DNA of 64,000 nt from Tyto alba. Its lineage: Eukaryota > Chordata > Aves > Strigiformes > Tytonidae. The notes beneath the pieces were generated by a model, which was given only the letters and a program-made list of their open reading frames with translations, searched no databases and had not been told where the DNA came from. This document shows positions 21,101 to 28,190 of the stretch, one piece after another; within the stretch, counting starts at the first letter, position 1, and every line of letters begins with the position of its first letter. The stretch covers positions 35,581,518-35,645,517 of the forward strand of contig NW_024881313.1 in NCBI RefSeq assembly GCF_018691265.1, in the 5' to 3' direction. The position numbers and the translations under genes are program-made.

Positions 21101-22989
21101 GACAGAAAATGGTACAGTGTATTTTAAAACTGAAATAAGAGAAACCACTGAAAGGATATGAATGGATCAATATTTTAATTGCTGCTTTTCTTACTGGATT
21201 AAAAGGACCAACTACACACAACGCAGGCGTGGCTGTAAACCGGAAAATAGTCCTCCTTTTATTTATCACCATAAAAGTCTATTAAAAAAAAGATTCACAG
21301 TATATGAAATATTTTAATGAAACAAAATTTTTTCCCTAAATTCAATGTTTCGGTTTTTAAATCTACATCTAGAACTGTATCTAACTGCAATTATGAGTGA
21401 AGCTTTCCTACATTCTTACTTGGAGTTGTGATCTGATCATACCACATTTTGAAAGAAAGACGTCAGCTATGTAAAAGTTCATTATTGCCTACAAAGAAGT
21501 AGTAGTAATGGGAATGAATTTGAAGAGCAAATGATCACATTCACTTGGTCAAAGTAATGAAAGAATATTATTCTGGGACTGCAAGAATGGTTTTAATCAT
21601 ACTTAAAAGTACCTTACTCTTAGACAGTTTTCTAGGCTACAAAAGCTTATTTATAAAATACATATTGTGTAGGACTGCCATAATCCCATAGAGCCAAAGC
21701 AAAAATTTTAATTTTTAAATATCTCTAAACTACGAGGTAACCCTGTAAAATCCCTCTAAGCTACTTTAAGGTCTATGCAGCTCAGTACTTTTGCCACATG
21801 AAGTAAAAATGAAATCTCATAAATCAAAAATACAGTTCACTAACTTTTCTGTAAATTTCTTCAACTGAATCAGCCTTAGTTTCTCTTCATCAAGAATATC
21901 ACTTTAATTACTTTGAGAAAAAAAATCCCTGGAAAAATAAAGCTTTCTGCACATTATCTGATTAAATTATTATATTCCAGTGATTTGATGGTGTACATAA
22001 AAGACAGCAACACGAGACTGGATGGAACCTTCTGCTCTTCAAGTCAAGTCCCCCTCAATTGCAAGCTATCATACAACAGACATTTCATTTAGAAAGGAAT
22101 TCCTAGCGCATCTACTTTGCATACTCCTATAGGCAACAACACAAACCACTTTTCAATAGCATGGAGTATATGCAATATAAATATGGTAGAATAAACAAAG
22201 ATGAGGAGACATAAAATAACAGAAAATTAATTTACTGTAATGCAAATATATGATTTGGATAGACAGAGTACTGGAAATATCTTGAATATGTCTCCCTTAA
22301 TTTGTATAACATTTTTAATTCAGCAAAAGCATCTGCAGTAAGTCAGCAATTCCAGCGTGATTACTGTTTGATAGGCACTGTTTAAACCACAGTGATCTCA
22401 GCCCCACAGACTCCATAGAAACTACTCTGGAAAACAAAGCATCAGTTATCCCAGAATATATTTCCTATCAAAGTGTACCTATCAAGTGTATCATGTTTTC
22501 ATAATTAATTCTGACTGCTGACTGGAACTTAAAATACTTTTACATTACATAATGTGGAGCATACCTTAGCACTCCTACTCAAAAAAAATGCTAGCAATGT
22601 TTGAAGATCTGTCTACAGAACAATCAAAAACCAGCATCTCCTGAACAGAGCTTTTATTACGTCCTAAGGGTTCAGCAGACAAAATTAAATAAAAAAATGT
22701 TTTTGAAAGCTTTAACCTTGTGATCACTGTAGTATGGATCAACATCTTCCAGCGGTTCCCCAATGAGCTCCACAGGAAGATCCCCATACAGAGATGGCAG
22801 TTTTTTGCAGGTTTTCAAATCAAGCTGAGGAGTAAGCTTATCTTCTTCAACTCCTTGGTCTTTATTCTTCCCGTTAACTTTGGCTTGAAGCTTTTTTTTC
22901 TTAGCAATTCTTTCCTCAATTGCTGCCAAGGACTCAGGGGTGAAACGTCGAAAGCTGTTAGTTTCTGATGGCCAAAACAAGGGATCCAT
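1..22989 (-). CDS. SCN11A: Voltage-gated sodium channel alpha subunit, Nav1.9-like; 5' half, 14 coding exons, runs off the left edge
   Basis: Pore-forming plasma-membrane subunit of a voltage-gated Na+ channel. Coding exons (minus strand order): 22717-22989, 21160-21278, 19708-19797, 18502-18630, 14227-14318, 11936-12142, 11267-11330, 10502-10646, 8973-9167, 7256-7447, 3501-3597, 1603-1841, 1328-1480, and 1-163 (partial). Joined, they give 719 codons with no stop and consistent splice phases. Protein order: cytosolic N-terminus 1-125, domain I S1-S6 about 126-410, I-II linker about 411-560, domain II S1 to S5 about 565-716. The selectivity-filter Asp of domain I is D365. SCN11A is preferred over SCN5A or SCN10A because of [11 protein letters not shown] after S6 (VAMAYEEQN in most paralogues), the N-terminal [14 protein letters not shown] and [12 protein letters not shown] blocks, the short I-II linker, and the position next to WDR48. 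In mammals Nav1.9 carries a persistent current in nociceptors; that role is not shown here. Domains II (end) to IV lie outside the window. Family certain, paralogue likely. Confidence 0.88.
164..1327. other. SCN11A intron 13, no feature seen
   Basis: AT-rich intronic DNA with GTAATT donor and TTACTTACAG acceptor on the minus strand. I recognise no repeat, RNA gene or exon in it. Confidence 0.7.
1328..1480 (-). CDS. SCN11A: SCN11A coding exon 13 (residues 615-665, domain II S2-S4 start)
   Basis: The exon is 153 bp, phase 0. The acceptor is TCCTTCCAG and the donor GGCTG|GTAATT. It encodes [20 protein letters not shown] (S2) and [18 protein letters not shown] (S3), then a very short S3-S4 loop, ENLSYFRL. 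The corresponding exon is 174 bp in several paralogues, so about seven codons are missing from the loop. The S4 position that usually holds the first arginine is Ser661. Confidence 0.94.
1481..1602 (-). other. SCN11A intron 12, 122 bp minimal intron
   Basis: This is the only short intron of the gene, GTAAGT to TCCTTCCAG with a pyrimidine-rich tail. The other introns seen range from about 600 bp to 4.2 kb. Confidence 0.9.
1603..1841 (-). CDS. SCN11A: SCN11A coding exon 12 (residues 535-614, start of domain II, S1-S2)
   Basis: The exon is 239 bp, the usual size of the matching SCN exon. The acceptor is TGTCATTTAG and the donor ACAAG|GTAAGT. It encodes [20 protein letters not shown] (family motif YLIWxCCPxW), then [20 protein letters not shown] and NTIFMALEY (S1), and ends [10 protein letters not shown] leading into S2. 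No frame disruption. Confidence 0.96.
2258..3395 (-). mobile_element. CR1 LINE, long 5'-truncated copy, antisense to the + strand, in SCN11A intron 11
   Basis: The left end has the inverted CR1 3' terminus (GATGGAAGGGACCTCTGGAG, then a degraded CAAAGCAGGGTCAGCTG block). It runs through the 3' UTR and into the reverse-transcriptase C-terminal part of ORF2, ending near TTGGTCAGGCATGATTTACT. Many stops and indels show it is dead. It lies about 100 bp from exon 11. Confidence 0.85.
3501..3597 (-). CDS. SCN11A: SCN11A coding exon 11 (residues 503-535, I-II linker)
   Basis: The exon is 97 bp. The donor is TTGC|GTAAGT. It encodes [20 protein letters not shown] then [12 protein letters not shown]. 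The [12 protein letters not shown] block corresponds to the conserved D-P-x-x-R-Q-R-A-L-S-A motif of SCN linkers, a phosphorylation region in the family. The acceptor used is GAGGCAG; an in-phase alternative six bases upstream (ACCAAAG) would add Arg-Gln. An antisense CR1 ends roughly 100 bp downstream in the intron. Confidence 0.88.
4316..4332. repeat. (CA)n microsatellite
   Basis: About eight CA units in SCN11A intron 10. Confidence 0.9.
5490..6010 (-). mobile_element. CR1 LINE remnant, antisense, degraded
   Basis: Starts GAGTCAGAGAAAAATTAAAG then TTGGGAAAGTCCTCTGGAAG, a diverged CR1 3' end. It continues with blocks resembling CR1 3' sequence (AGGCTGAAAAAATTCAACC, CTTGCTGGCCTTCACTGGCT, ACACTACCCCAGGTACAGTC). 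Considerably older than the copy in the neighbouring intron. Confidence 0.7.
7256..7447 (-). CDS. SCN11A: SCN11A coding exon 10 (residues 439-502, I-II linker)
   Basis: The exon is 192 bp, phase 0 at both ends. The acceptor is CCTTTTACAG and the donor AAGCTT|GTAAGTA. It encodes a hydrophilic, Lys/Glu-rich cytosolic linker starting [18 protein letters not shown] and ending [12 protein letters not shown]. This part of the linker is poorly conserved among paralogues. The call rests on open frame, splice sites, phase and position. The whole linker is short, as in Nav1.9. Confidence 0.88.
7448..8972. other. SCN11A intron 9, no feature seen
   Basis: 1.5 kb of intronic DNA between exons 10 and 9. 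It has open frames of 70-80 codons on the + strand (8194-8681), but no splice or homology support. Treated as empty. Confidence 0.65.
8973..9167 (-). CDS. SCN11A: SCN11A coding exon 9 (residues 374-438, domain I S6 and proximal I-II linker)
   Basis: The exon is 195 bp, phase 0 at both ends. The acceptor is CCTCACAG and the donor ACAG|GTTTGT. It encodes the S6 helix [20 protein letters not shown] then [20 protein letters not shown] and a charged helix ending ILEKEQ. The S6 motif is LCSFYLFNL instead of the usual LGSFYLVNL: Gly becomes Cys393 and Val becomes Phe398. Confidence 0.96.
9168..10501. other. SCN11A intron 8, no feature seen
   Basis: 1.3 kb AT-rich intron with no repeat or exon that I recognise. 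Confidence 0.65.
10502..10646 (-). CDS. SCN11A: SCN11A coding exon 8 (residues 325-373, domain I pore loop)
   Basis: The exon is 145 bp. The acceptor is TGTGGTTAG and the donor ACAA|GTAAGT, ending in phase 0. It encodes [20 protein letters not shown] followed by [20 protein letters not shown], the P-loop. D365 is the Asp of the DEKA selectivity ring. The next residue is Tyr366 (codon complementary to 10523-10525), the position that governs tetrodotoxin affinity. Mammalian Nav1.9 and Nav1.8 have Ser here and Nav1.5 has Cys. Confidence 0.96.
10647..11266. other. SCN11A intron 7, no feature seen
   Basis: 620 bp intron. It contains an internal short repetition of an AGACAGAAACTC-like phrase near 10850-10890 and a small ACACACGCACAC run near 11149-11160. 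Nothing else. Confidence 0.6.
11267..11330 (-). CDS. SCN11A: SCN11A coding exon 7 (residues 304-325, domain I turret)
   Basis: This small exon is 64 bp, the canonical size in SCN genes. The acceptor is TTTATTAG after a T-rich tract and the donor GA|GTAAGT. It encodes [20 protein letters not shown], matching the family's LLCGNSSD-type turret segment. A sequon lies at N310. Too short to stand out as an open frame, but both splice sites and both phases fit. Confidence 0.93.
11331..11935. other. SCN11A intron 6, no feature seen
   Basis: 605 bp intron with A-rich runs at 11333-11347, 11518-11529 and 11880-11892. No exon or repeat family recognised. Confidence 0.6.
11936..12142 (-). CDS. SCN11A: SCN11A coding exon 6 (residues 235-304, domain I S4-S5, S5 and turret)
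   Basis: The exon is 207 bp. The acceptor is TTTTCTAG and the donor GAAG|GTAAAT. It encodes the S4-S5 linker [18 protein letters not shown], the S5 helix [20 protein letters not shown], and an extracellular turret with sequons at N275 (NLT), N284 (NAT) and N288 (NDT). The turret is shorter than in SCN5A. Confidence 0.96.
12143..14226. other. SCN11A intron 5
   Basis: 2.1 kb. Holds the CR1 at 12600-13313 and otherwise anonymous AT-rich DNA. Confidence 0.7.
12600..13313 (+). mobile_element. CR1 LINE, 5'-truncated copy with intact 3' end, sense on + strand, in SCN11A intron 5
   Basis: A clear avian CR1. It contains the ORF2 tail blocks TGGACACCAAGTTGAACATG, ATCCTGGGCCACATTAGACA and CCTGGAGAAGGGAAGGCTCA. 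The 3' UTR follows with GCACTGGCACAGGTTGCCCA, and it ends TCCCTTCCAACCTCAACCAT then TTCTGTG. Less diverged than the other long copies here. It is antisense to SCN11A transcription. Confidence 0.93.
14227..14318 (-). CDS. SCN11A: SCN11A coding exon 5 (residues 204-235, domain I S4 voltage sensor)
   Basis: The exon is 92 bp, identical to other SCN exon 5 lengths. The acceptor is TTTTATAG and the donor CCAG|GTAAGG. The S4 is [20 protein letters not shown], with gating charges R219, R222, R225 and K228 at every third position, so the domain I sensor is normal. Many SCN paralogues carry a mutually exclusive neonatal/adult pair of this exon. I recognised only one copy. Confidence 0.96.
15018..15095 (-). 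mobile_element. CR1 LINE 3'-end fragment, antisense
   Basis: Short stub GTTGGAAAGGACCTCTGGAG GTGATCT after a degraded CAGAATATGAGAAACA terminus, in SCN11A intron 4. Confidence 0.7.
15600..17110 (+). mobile_element. CR1 LINE, long internally deleted copy, sense on + strand, in SCN11A intron 4
   Basis: Includes the ORF2 linker upstream of the RT (GATGTGAAAGGCAACAAGAG, AAACTGTGGGCC, then TTTGGTCTTTACCAGTGAGG). It then jumps to RT sequence (TTTAGTCCTGGGGTCAATAC, AACAATTTCATTAACATCCC), and continues through AGTGAGCTAGACAGACTGGA to the 3' UTR and the terminus ATGATCTCCAGAGGTACCTT CC. The jump indicates loss of much of the RT core. All frames are broken. Confidence 0.85.
17340..17900 (-). mobile_element. 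Ancient CR1/L3-like LINE remnant, antisense
   Basis: The run AGAAGCCTTCTGAACGCAAC, a decayed CATCTACAACCTCC phrase, then GTGCCTTTAGCTCTCGTGGT and TTATTTATTCTCTTTTTGGT, resembles the antisense 3' region of old amniote CR1 subfamilies rather than young avian CR1. Divergence is high and the ends are uncertain. Confidence 0.55.
18502..18630 (-). CDS. SCN11A: SCN11A coding exon 4 (residues 161-204, domain I S2-S3)
   Basis: The exon is 129 bp (usual length). The acceptor is TTCTCAG and the donor AT|GTAAGT. It encodes [20 protein letters not shown] (S2 with countercharge E171) and [17 protein letters not shown] (S3 with D191 and D197). The normal DPWNWLDF motif reads DPWNCLDL here, so Trp is replaced by Cys195. 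Confidence 0.95.
18631..19707. other. SCN11A intron 3, no feature seen
   Basis: 1.1 kb of AT-rich intronic DNA; no repeat or exon recognised. Confidence 0.6.
19708..19797 (-). CDS. SCN11A: SCN11A coding exon 3 (residues 131-161, domain I S1)
   Basis: The exon is 90 bp, the standard SCN exon 3 length. It begins after an AC (not AG) intron end and finishes ACT GA before GTAAGTATC. It encodes [18 protein letters not shown] (the S1 helix), then the S1-S2 loop [12 protein letters not shown]. The reading frame joins exon 2 only if the AT-AC boundaries are used, which confirms the minor-class intron. Confidence 0.95.
19798..21159 (-). other. SCN11A intron 2, U12-type AT-AC intron
   Basis: On the minus strand the intron begins ATATCCTTT (21159 to 21151), the strict U12 5' splice-site consensus. 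It ends TTCCTTAACTTACTATTCAC, in which TTCCTTAAC (19809-19817) is a perfect U12 branch-point motif about 12 nt from the terminal AC. Only these boundaries restore the frame between exons 2 and 3 (IHS|LFVGF). The homologous intron in mammalian SCN genes is a known AT-AC minor-spliceosome intron. The intron is 1362 bp; apart from the splice signals I see no gene or repeat in it. Confidence 0.96.
21160..21278 (-). CDS. SCN11A: SCN11A coding exon 2 (residues 92-131)
   Basis: The exon is 119 bp, the usual size of SCN exon 2. The acceptor is TTTAATAG followed by ACT TTT ATG. It encodes [20 protein letters not shown], then [17 protein letters not shown], the segment running into domain I S1. The exon ends CATTC in phase 2, followed by ATATCCTTT, a U12-type 5' splice site. 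With exon 3 the junction codon is TCA (Ser131). Confidence 0.96.
21279..22716. other. SCN11A intron 1, no feature seen
   Basis: 1.4 kb between coding exons 1 and 2; donor GTTAAAG, acceptor TTTTTTTTAATAG. No repeat family recognised. Confidence 0.65.
22717..22989 (-). CDS. SCN11A: SCN11A coding exon 1 (residues 1-91, N-terminus)
   Basis: It begins at the ATG complementary to 22987-22989 ([10 protein letters not shown]) and ends at CAC AAG followed by a GTTAAAG donor, phase 0. It holds the conserved cytosolic N-terminal blocks [36 protein letters not shown] and [18 protein letters not shown], the last a hallmark of all SCN N-termini. A lysine-rich stretch (residues 30-44) lies between the first two blocks. 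The start is supported by alignment to the family. An acceptor-like TTAATTCTAG lies about 30 bases upstream of the ATG (near 23019-23028), so the 5' UTR probably continues in a distant noncoding exon that I could not locate. Confidence 0.95.
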
Positions 22990-23129
22990 TTTTCCTTATA
23001 TAAGTTTGTTTCCAGTGCTAGAATTAACTTAAAAGAGAAAACTATTGACAATTAAAAAATAACAGCAATAACAAACAACTTAAAACTAATACCCATTATT
23101 TAAATTATTTATTCCCTCTGTGAAACCCT

Positions 23130-23880
23130 GTATGAGAATAGAACAGGACAGAGTAGAGTAAAGTAGAGTAGAATAATTATAATTTCAGTTGGAAGGGACC
23201 TACAACAACCATTTATTCCAACTGCCTGACCATTTCAGGGCTGACCAAAAGCTAAAGCATGTTAAGCGCACTGTCCAAATGCCTCTTAAAACACTGGCAG
23301 GCTTGGAACATCGATCACGTCTCTAGGAAGCCTGTTCCAGTGTTTGACCACCCCCTCGGTAAAGAAATGTTTCCTAATGTCCCGTCTTAAACCTTCCCTG
23401 ACACAACTTTGAACCATTCCCACGCATCCTATCACTGGATCTCACCTTCCTCTTCATGTCCCTTCCTCAGGAAGCTGCAGAGAACAATGAGGTCACCTCT
23501 CAGCCTCCTTTTCTCCAAACGAGACAATTACAGAATCATAGAATGATGTGGGTTGGAAGGAACCTTAAAGATCACCTAGTTCCAAACCCCCTGCCATGGG
23601 CTGGGACAATCTTCCACTAGACCAGGTTGCTCAAAGCCCTGGCAAACCTGGCCAAAGTCCTTAGCTGCTCCTCACAGGACATGCCTTCCAGCCCTTTCAC
23701 CAACTTTGTTGCCCTCCTCTGGATGCACTCAAGGACCTGAACAGCGTTCTTATATTGAGTCCCAGAACTGCACACAGTACTCCAGGTGAGGGCACAAAAA
23801 CGCCGAACACAGCAATATAATCACCTCTCATCTCTTTTAACCAGCTGACTGTGTTCTGTTTGATGCATCCCAGGATATAA
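23130..23880 (-). mobile_element. CR1 LINE, antisense, interrupted by a second CR1
   Basis: Starts with a tail of degraded AATAG/AGAGT repeats (23135-23178). The CR1 body follows: CAGTTGGAAGGGACCTACAA, CTGTTCCAGTGTTTGACCAC and CCTTCCTCAGGAAGCTGCAG, running to TCTCCAAAC. It resumes after the insertion with CCTTAGCTGCTCCTCACAGG, GCCCTCCTCTGGATGCACTC, ACAGTACTCCAGGTGAGGGC, and ends near TGATGCATCCCAGGATAT. Confidence 0.85.
23529..23653 (-). mobile_element. CR1 LINE 3'-end fragment nested in the CR1 at 23130-23880
   Basis: TACAGAATCATAGAATGATG then GGGTTGGAAGGAACCTTAAA and ACCAGGTTGCTCAAAGCCCT form a complete short CR1 3' end of a different subfamily. The host CR1 reads through on both sides (TCTCCAAAC before, CCTTAGCTGCTCC after), so this is a later insertion. 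Confidence 0.85.
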
Positions 23881-24184
23881 AGCAAAACCAACTAGAAGCA
23901 CATTCATTTAGAAGAAAGGGTAATGTAAAACAAAACCAGCAAATATCAACAATTGATTCTGGATCCACCCAATATAATTCAAGTTGCAGAAGAGATACTG
24001 TTTTCCTTTGCCTTTCCAGATAGGAAGTGACAAAATCACATCTCTGTCAGAACTCCAACAATCACCTAGTTGTTTCTCTCTGTAGCAGGTTGTATTATCA
24101 GCAGCCTTGCACCTTAGTTACTGGACCTCTCTATTTCTTGCAACCAGAAGTTAGTTCCATATCTACCACCCCTGCTGCTTACAT

Positions 24185-24325
24185 GGGATCACAAAATCGT
24201 CTAACTGGAAAGGACCCTGAGGCTCATCAGCACCTTCCGCTGGTCAAAGCAAGGCCAACAATGAATTTGGCTCAAAGCTTTGTCCAGCTGAGTTTTGGGT
24301 ACATCCAAGGAGATATTTATGGCTT
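24185..24325 (-). mobile_element. CR1 LINE 3'-end fragment, antisense, old
   Basis: GGGATCACAAAATCGTCTAA then TGGAAAGGACCCTGAGGCTC ATC, with a downstream TTTGTCCAGCTGAGTTTTGG segment matching the CR1 3' UTR order. Confidence 0.65.
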
Positions 24326-25918
24326 GTAGTAAAAACAATAGAAGAAATGGCAAGTTTTACCTTACTGGTCTTGAGCTTTTCTCTCCTCTGATTCTGCTAA
24401 TTTTTAGTCATGTTTGTGCTTTGCTCTTCCTGTTCTTCAGACCCTTAACTCTTTACCTTGTGCCATTTTGTTATGGCTGAAAAGTTTTGCTCATGAGACT
24501 TTTTTTTAATTTTGTTGAGCAGCAAACTGAGAATGTGGCCACAACTAAGGCTTTATCATAGATGGTTTGATGAAAGAGTATTTCCATTGACATTAAATAA
24601 CAAACTGTATTAAAAGGTTTTATAAACCTAGGCCAAAACCAAGATGCAGTGTCTAGGAAACATCTGAGTTTCAAATATACCTCCAGATTTCCTGAAGTTT
24701 TTATAGGACATCTGTTGAAATTAATCTACCTTGACATGACCTATCCCAAGCATGCATATGTATGATGCATCACACTACAAAGTGTAGCATGCTGCTAGAT
24801 ATTTTACTGACTTTGTTGACAATGAGTCCTGCATACTTTCACACCAAGATCTGGTAATCAAGAACCCTTTAGTACCCAGTTCTCAAAAAATTACAGTAAC
24901 ACCAGGGACAGAACTGGGATAGCTGTTATGTTTAGTTCTGCTTGTGACCTGCCAGGGACCTGCACTTCCTCAAAACAAACTTCACTAGGTGATTTGATCT
25001 GATCAACCCTCATGAAGCTCCATACCTGCTAACTGTTATGCAGAATTTAAACAATCTAGACACCATAAAGGACCACTACAAACCAAATAATCAAGTAAAT
25101 CTGGTATTGCCCTCCTCCCAACTGCATGTCAATAGGAAGATTAGTCTCCTAGAATTTCGCAGGTGCCTTAATGCACCAGAGTGTCTGGTTTTGGACATCT
25201 TGGTTATGCCTATTAGTTTAATAACTACTCTTTTCCATACATCAGAGGAAACAAATTTAATTATTATTAACTACTCAGATTATGATCCAAATCATTGGCA
25301 TTTATATATGCTGATAGGTATGGGTCAATTCTGCATCCCATACCAGCCACGGAAAAGATAAATATGATGAAGCAACTCCACCTTCTCACATATTCATAAA
25401 TACTGCAATTCTTCTGGGGATTAGCAGAGTACCTTCAAGAATTTATTTTCAATTATTCTGCCTGATCTTAAATCACTGACAAAGGGGAAGGGCAGCAAGG
25501 TAATGAGAAATACTGAAATTACTTAAGGCAAGTCACTGTAAGTATGCAGTTACTAATGACTTCCAGCCCAAATTCACCACATTATTTGCAGATGACAGCA
25601 ATTTATATGACTGCAGTTCTCATCCACAAAAGATGAAGAGAAATTTGACCCATTACAGGATGACTTTTCCTTTGTGACTCATGTCAAAACCAATTGCTCC
25701 CATCTAATAAACATTTTAGGTCACCAATGAGTCTTTAAAACACATTTTTGATTGCCTGAGGTCCAGCTGTGCTACTTCAGTTTTGTTAGTGCACATGTGG
25801 ACCATATTAGAGAATCAATACTCTCCTGTAATTACAGCTCTCTCCTTTAAATGCATAGATATATTTCTTTAAAAAAGAATATGCGACTACCTGGAGCCAG
25901 AATGATTATGCAATGATT

Positions 25919-25965
25919 TTGGTTTGGTTTAGGAGATTTGTTTGGGTTTTGGTTTTGGTTTTGTT
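25919..25965. repeat. Imperfect (TTTGG)n simple repeat
   Basis: T/G-rich run with repeated GGTTTT and GGTTT units, ending in a T tract. Confidence 0.8.
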
Positions 25966-28156
25966 TTTTCCTCCTCTGGGACTTTACAAGCAAGTTCAGA
26001 TCTGATAAGGGACCACAACTCAGAGATCAAAATTTACCATGGTAACAAATTGGAAGTATATAATCAAAGAACTGTTACTCTGCAAAACCACACAGGCCCA
26101 TTTCCAATCGAAAGCTCAAAAGATAAAGTGAAAATCAACATGTGCTTTTTTTTTTTTTTAATTTTTAATTATTCTAAGAAGATTAATTTTATCTTTAAAG
26201 CAGTTTTAAGCACAACAGACTGAGCTTTTAGGTAACTACACTGACTGTAATGAATGAAGCAAAGAAAATAGTTTTGGTAAATACAAACATTGGGTTAATA
26301 TTAAGGATAAGCAGAGATCAAGAGCAAAAAAACCCTACACATCCCCTTCAGCAGCAGTGACTAGAAGTCATAATTGCACAAAAATTCACAGACAACGTGA
26401 GAGGTTTTCTTCAGAAGACGTGTACCAGCAATGTACGGCTCACATGGAACAACAGACTTTTTGGCCTTTCATCAACTGCCAAGCATTTATAGATCATGAC
26501 TTAAGTTAGGAAAAAGAAAGCTCAGAATAAGGGACTGAAAAAAATCCTTGCAATACAGATGACTAAAAAATTTTGAAAATACAGTGACTACTCGAAATTC
26601 CTGAAGCTCAGCTAAAGTCAGCCACCTCATCATATGCTGCTGAACTAGCTGAATTTTTAAGTCAAGAGACCAAGATTAAGTGTTACTCTTAGAAATAATT
26701 TCAGTCTTTGCATTAGATAGAAAAGTCTCCCTAGCAAATGATTTCAGAAGGGAAGCTACAGAACAAGGGTTCTCAGAATTAAGCCAAAGTACTACTGAAT
26801 GAGATTTCTTCTAGAAACTGGGAGAACAGAGTTGGGTGTGTAAATACAAGCTAATGTGGGGAAATTCTAGCAACACATTACCTCAAGTGTGCTGCTGAAG
26901 GGAAATACAGGGCTAGAATTGAGATCCATTCATTTCCAGTTCAGGATATGCATGAAATTTACATTTAAATTAAATTAAGACTTGCAAACCCTATGACAGG
27001 TTTTGATGTCTCTGGTCCTACAGTAGAGAGCGGTTCATCAGTAACAGGTACAAACGCACTGGTGGGACCTTCACTTACTAAAAGACCACTCTTTACAGGA
27101 TCAGGGCTACAAAAATATTCCTTCAAATTCACCTTTTTTTATTTTAAATTAAAGGAGAAATTACTTATTTTTTATAGTTTGAGATGAACTGAATTCAGTG
27201 TATATAACTAGGCGTGGGTTTAGGTTAGTCTAACTGGTTTAAGGCTGACTTTGAGCACTGTGAAAATCACAGAGAATCTTTTTCCATCAAAACCCAAGGA
27301 ATACCAGATCTACTGATGAAATTTACTGAACAAATGATCTGTAAAGTATTAGAAAGGGATGAACAAGTCATTAAATAAAATGGACACATGGGTACTACTA
27401 TAGCACAATTATCTATAAAAATTTCTTAAGATAAAAGCTGTCTTTTAGGATAATTTTCTCTAGAATAGCAAAGTACTGACAAAAATAGTCTATTAATACA
27501 ATGTTTCACAGACACAAGTTACAAAATGCTCACTGGGGTAATGACTAATCACTAAAGACAACAACTAACAGATTTAGACTTTTAGAATTAAAATCAAAAT
27601 ACAGATTCAAGCCCTGTATGAAGCTCCTGAATTTGGTTCCATTTATGTGAATTTCAGAGCTCCTTTCAGCTTGCTAAAAGCATGTAGAGTCCCTCTTATA
27701 GGGAGCAAGGTAACAGCAATCAGACTATTGACTATAAGATATTCAGTGGTCCATAAGAGAGAAATTTAAGCCAATAGAACTGCTTAGTAAAACACTATCA
27801 AAGTCAGTAAGGGGCATTTTTTGAGGAGGAGTTTCCCAACTGTAAGGTAGGAACATAAATAAAAATGTCCCTATTTGTGTTTCAATCCAGTTCTAGCGTG
27901 TATTATAACCAATTCTGAGTCTCAAATTATTTCTATCTGCTCCCTTGTCAATAGCCATCCACTGAGTATTTCCTGTGAGCACCTGGATCTGAAAAAATAA
28001 AGCGTAAACTATCTGTTAAGTTTGGTTTTAGTATGCATTTAGTAGATTCTTTCACATGGGAATAAAGAATAAAAATGCATCCCTATGGTAGGATTTTGTT
28101 TGAAAGCACAAAATCAAATAACTATCTACTTAACATAGGTCAAGAAGTATCTTAAC

Positions 28157-28157
28157 A

Positions 28158-28188
<31 letters not shown>

Positions 28189-28190
28189 AT
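28157..28190. repeat. (ATAA)n microsatellite
   Basis: 34 nt, about 8.5 perfect tetranucleotide units, in the intergenic region. Confidence 0.95.

Noticed and set aside
1..22989. Assignment to SCN5A or SCN10A
   Set aside because: The post-S6 VTMAYEEQN motif, short I-II linker, N-terminal similarity and direct adjacency to WDR48 fit SCN11A better, although the TTX-site Tyr is unlike mammalian SCN11A. A phylogenetic tree would settle it.
25570..25620. Possible reverse-transcriptase FADD motif (TTLFADDSNLYD)
   Set aside because: The motif is short and neither flank shows recognisable CR1 or other LINE sequence in the expected order; chance cannot be excluded.
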